The notes below the pieces were generated by a model. It ran no database searches. It was not told the DNA's origin and was given only the letters and a program-made list of their open reading frames with translations. From NCBI GenBank assembly GCA_027021365.1, contig JALUUM010000016.1, positions 97,922 to 161,921 on the forward strand: DNA of 64,000 bases. The letters run 5' to 3'. The position numbers and the translations under genes were made by a program. Each line of letters opens with the position of its first letter. The first letter of the stretch is position 1. This document shows, one piece after another, positions 62,621-64,000 of the stretch. This DNA comes from Spirochaetales bacterium (lineage in GTDB: Bacteria; Spirochaetota; Spirochaetia; SZUA-6).

Positions 62621-63142
62621 ATGGAGATTAAAACTGTCATGAAGAAACCAAAAAAAAATTCAAATGCATCCATGGGAATCATAAGACTATCTGTCTTCTT
62701 CGTACTCCTCCTGTTTTTGCATCTTCCTGTTTTTTCGCAGTCCAATGAACTGATCGATTCCTTACTCGGTGAAAAGTATGCCGATTTCGGGAAATCGGCG
62801 TATCTTGTTCTGGCGGCTGCAGGGCTCGTAGATAGGGAACTGGGTGTTGCCGAGAGCGGAAGGCAGGCAATACGGTATCTTGGGAAGGTGAATTGGGGTA
62901 AGAGGCTCAAGGTGAAAGAGAAGACAATTACTCTCGGTGAATTCTCGTATATTGTTATGAAGGCCTTCGGAATGTCGGGAGGTATCATGTATTCACTCTT
63001 TCCCTCTCCCCGTTACGCATCACGGGAACTCTACTATCTCGGATTCATAGATGGAAGCAGGGACCCATACAGAAGAATCTCGGGTGAAGAGGCTGTAACG
63101 ATTCTTCAACGAGTGTTGGAATGGAAGGAGGGAAGCAGGTGA
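62621..63142 (+). CDS. Exported protein of unknown function
   Basis: About 173 residues with a signal peptide (LSVFFVLLLFLHLPVFSQS). The mature part has two similar stretches (YADFGKSAYLVLAAAGLVDRE and ASRELYYLGFIDGSRDPY) that recall S-layer-homology repeats. ATG 62621 has an AGGA site 8 bp upstream; ATG 62639 (MKKPKKN) is an alternative. Its stop overlaps the next start by 4 bp, so the two are translated together. Not recognised further. Confidence 0.7.
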   Translation: MEIKTVMKKPKKNSNASMGIIRLSVFFVLLLFLHLPVFSQSNELIDSLLGEKYADFGKSAYLVLAAAGLVDRELGVAESGRQAIRYLGKVNWGKRLKVKEKTITLGEFSYIVMKAFGMSGGIMYSLFPSPRYASRELYYLGFIDGSRDPYRRISGEEAVTILQRVLEWKEGSR

Positions 63143-64000
63143 AAAAGGTAACTGTGATTCTCTTTATTTTCTTGAGTGTTTTTTTTAGCGTATCGGTTTT
63201 CGCTGTGGATTTTGGTAGTATTCTCTACAACAGTACCGGCATGAAATATGCAAGAAGTGACAACAATGTCGATTTCAGGCAGAATGACATGGCAGGCCTT
63301 TGGGTATCTGCCAATGTAATGGAGATGATCGATATCTATCTCAGGGGGAGTTACACCTTTAGTTACTCCTCCTTAAACCCGCCCGACAAGCCACACTTCT
63401 TTGACCTCGATACACTTACCATAAAGAATACGGGAAATGTTCCCCTGATAGTTACCGCGGGACGCTTTTCTGATTCTGATTTTTCGCACTACATCTTCAG
63501 CAACAGGATAGACGGGATTTCTGCCGAGCTCAATATTCCCCTTTTGAGTGCAAAAGCCACCCTTGGTTACAATGGCCTTTTATTCAAGGAGCGATCAACG
63601 GTAATAATGACACGTGCCGACATTTCAGATCTCGATAACAATAGTAAGCTTTTTGCATCTCCCCGGGTTATCGGCGGAATCGATATCCTTTTCCCCGAGT
63701 TGTTCTTGAGGCAGGATCTGGATGTTTCCTTCTGGACACAGTTCGATTTAAGGCAGTTTATAGATCCGGCTGCCGGAAGGAGCAGTTTGTATAGCCAGTA
63801 TTACGGCCTGGGGCTAAAAGGAGCTATTATAGATTCTCTTTACTACAAGACTGCCTTCTACTTTGAAAGCGGATTAACGTACTCTGCTGTCAATGATAAT
63901 TACAGTTACATTCTCTCCTACATGGGTACTGCCGGAATAAGCTACTACATGGACTGGTTGCTCTTTTCCAGGGCCGGGATTACATTTTTCTATTCAAGCG
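63139..64000 (+). CDS. Outer-membrane beta-barrel protein, C-terminus outside window
   Basis: GTG 63139 opens a frame to the window edge (287 codons). Signal peptide VILFIFLSVFFSVSVFA, then barrel-type strands with aromatic alternation: GLWVSANVMEMIDIYLRGSY, FWTQFDLRQF, YKTAFYFESGLTYSAV. GGAGGGA precedes the start, and it overlaps the preceding exported gene. Spirochaete outer-membrane proteins of this size look alike; no specific family was recognised. Confidence 0.75.
   Translation, partial: MKKVTVILFIFLSVFFSVSVFAVDFGSILYNSTGMKYARSDNNVDFRQNDMAGLWVSANVMEMIDIYLRGSYTFSYSSLNPPDKPHFFDLDTLTIKNTGNVPLIVTAGRFSDSDFSHYIFSNRIDGISAELNIPLLSAKATLGYNGLLFKERSTVIMTRADISDLDNNSKLFASPRVIGGIDILFPELFLRQDLDVSFWTQFDLRQFIDPAAGRSSLYSQYYGLGLKGAIIDSLYYKTAFYFESGLTYSAVNDNYSYILSYMGTAGISYYMDWLLFSRAGITFFYSS

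Overview
The window looks like a chromosomal segment of an anaerobic, Gram-negative-type bacterium, most likely a spirochaete (Spirochaetota). This rests on sugar-binding proteins whose signal peptides end in FAGGQKEGG, AKGQQEEE or FGTGQAEKK without a lipobox cysteine, several outer-membrane beta-barrels with LolA-like and FtsX-like partners, a chemoreceptor, and an NQR-type respiratory complex. Codon use is AGA/AGG/ATA rich at moderate GC. No rRNA, tRNA, CRISPR, phage or transposase genes were seen. The phylum is an inference; no ribosomal marker lies in the window.

Layout. (1) 1-6262: a PAS histidine kinase cut by the window edge, diverging from arsenic genes: ACR3 arsenite pump, arsenate reductase, a decayed flavin reductase fragment, a small outer-membrane protein, then ArsR, ArsP-type permease and thioredoxin with their own promoter and operator. 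(2) 6432-11863: five tightly packed genes with a SorE-like dehydrogenase, a mannitol-dehydrogenase-like protein, an LsrG-like monooxygenase-fold protein, an iron alcohol dehydrogenase and an EamA transporter; the substrate is unknown. (3) 12007-17499: chemoreceptor, AlaX-type tRNA editing protein, nitrilase-family hydrolase and a GPH sugar symporter; a zinc alcohol dehydrogenase faces them at 17520-18620. (4) 18742-31584: a long run of co-directional genes: MacB/FtsX-type exporter, LolA-like protein, beta-barrel, two-component system, NqrB-C-D-E-F without NqrA, an unrecognised 155-residue protein and the copper sensor CsoR. (5) 31604-35252 (minus): copper-resistance operon (two SHOCT proteins, CopB ATPase with a His-rich repeat tail, a small metal-associated protein) behind a near-perfect CsoR operator. 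(6) 35470-44323: amino-sugar and cell-wall salvage (GH84 glycosidase, double GNAT, ABC sugar importer, AnmK), plus an acyltransferase and an aldo-keto reductase. (7) 44448-46671: merR-merA mercury detoxification with a textbook MerR operator. (8) 46688-62491: probable inositol or amino-inositol utilisation: DegT/StrS aminotransferase, a decayed PfkB kinase, alanine racemase, two Gfo/Idh/MocA dehydrogenases (one IolG-like), an IolM-like zinc dehydrogenase, an ABC sugar importer, a LacI regulator, an FbpABC/AfuABC-like importer and an IolI-like isomerase. (9) 62621-64000: two exported proteins, the last a beta-barrel running off the window.

How it fits together. Metal and metalloid defence is spread over four self-regulated units (two arsenic, one copper, one mercury), each with a recognisable promoter or operator. 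Copper sensing by CsoR, encoded at the end of the nqr run, links that run to the divergent copper operon. The carbohydrate half feeds sugars into the cell through importers that lack their own ATPase, except for the FbpABC-like one. Two promoters of region 8, 4 kb apart, carry the same 29-bp inverted repeat starting at the last base of the -10 box, which defines a local regulon.

Most unusual points: an NQR complex with no nqrA, a short NqrB and an extra conserved-looking unknown gene; stem-loops between the binding-protein and permease genes of all three ABC operons; and many unrelated short tandem repeats at gene junctions or in surface loops.
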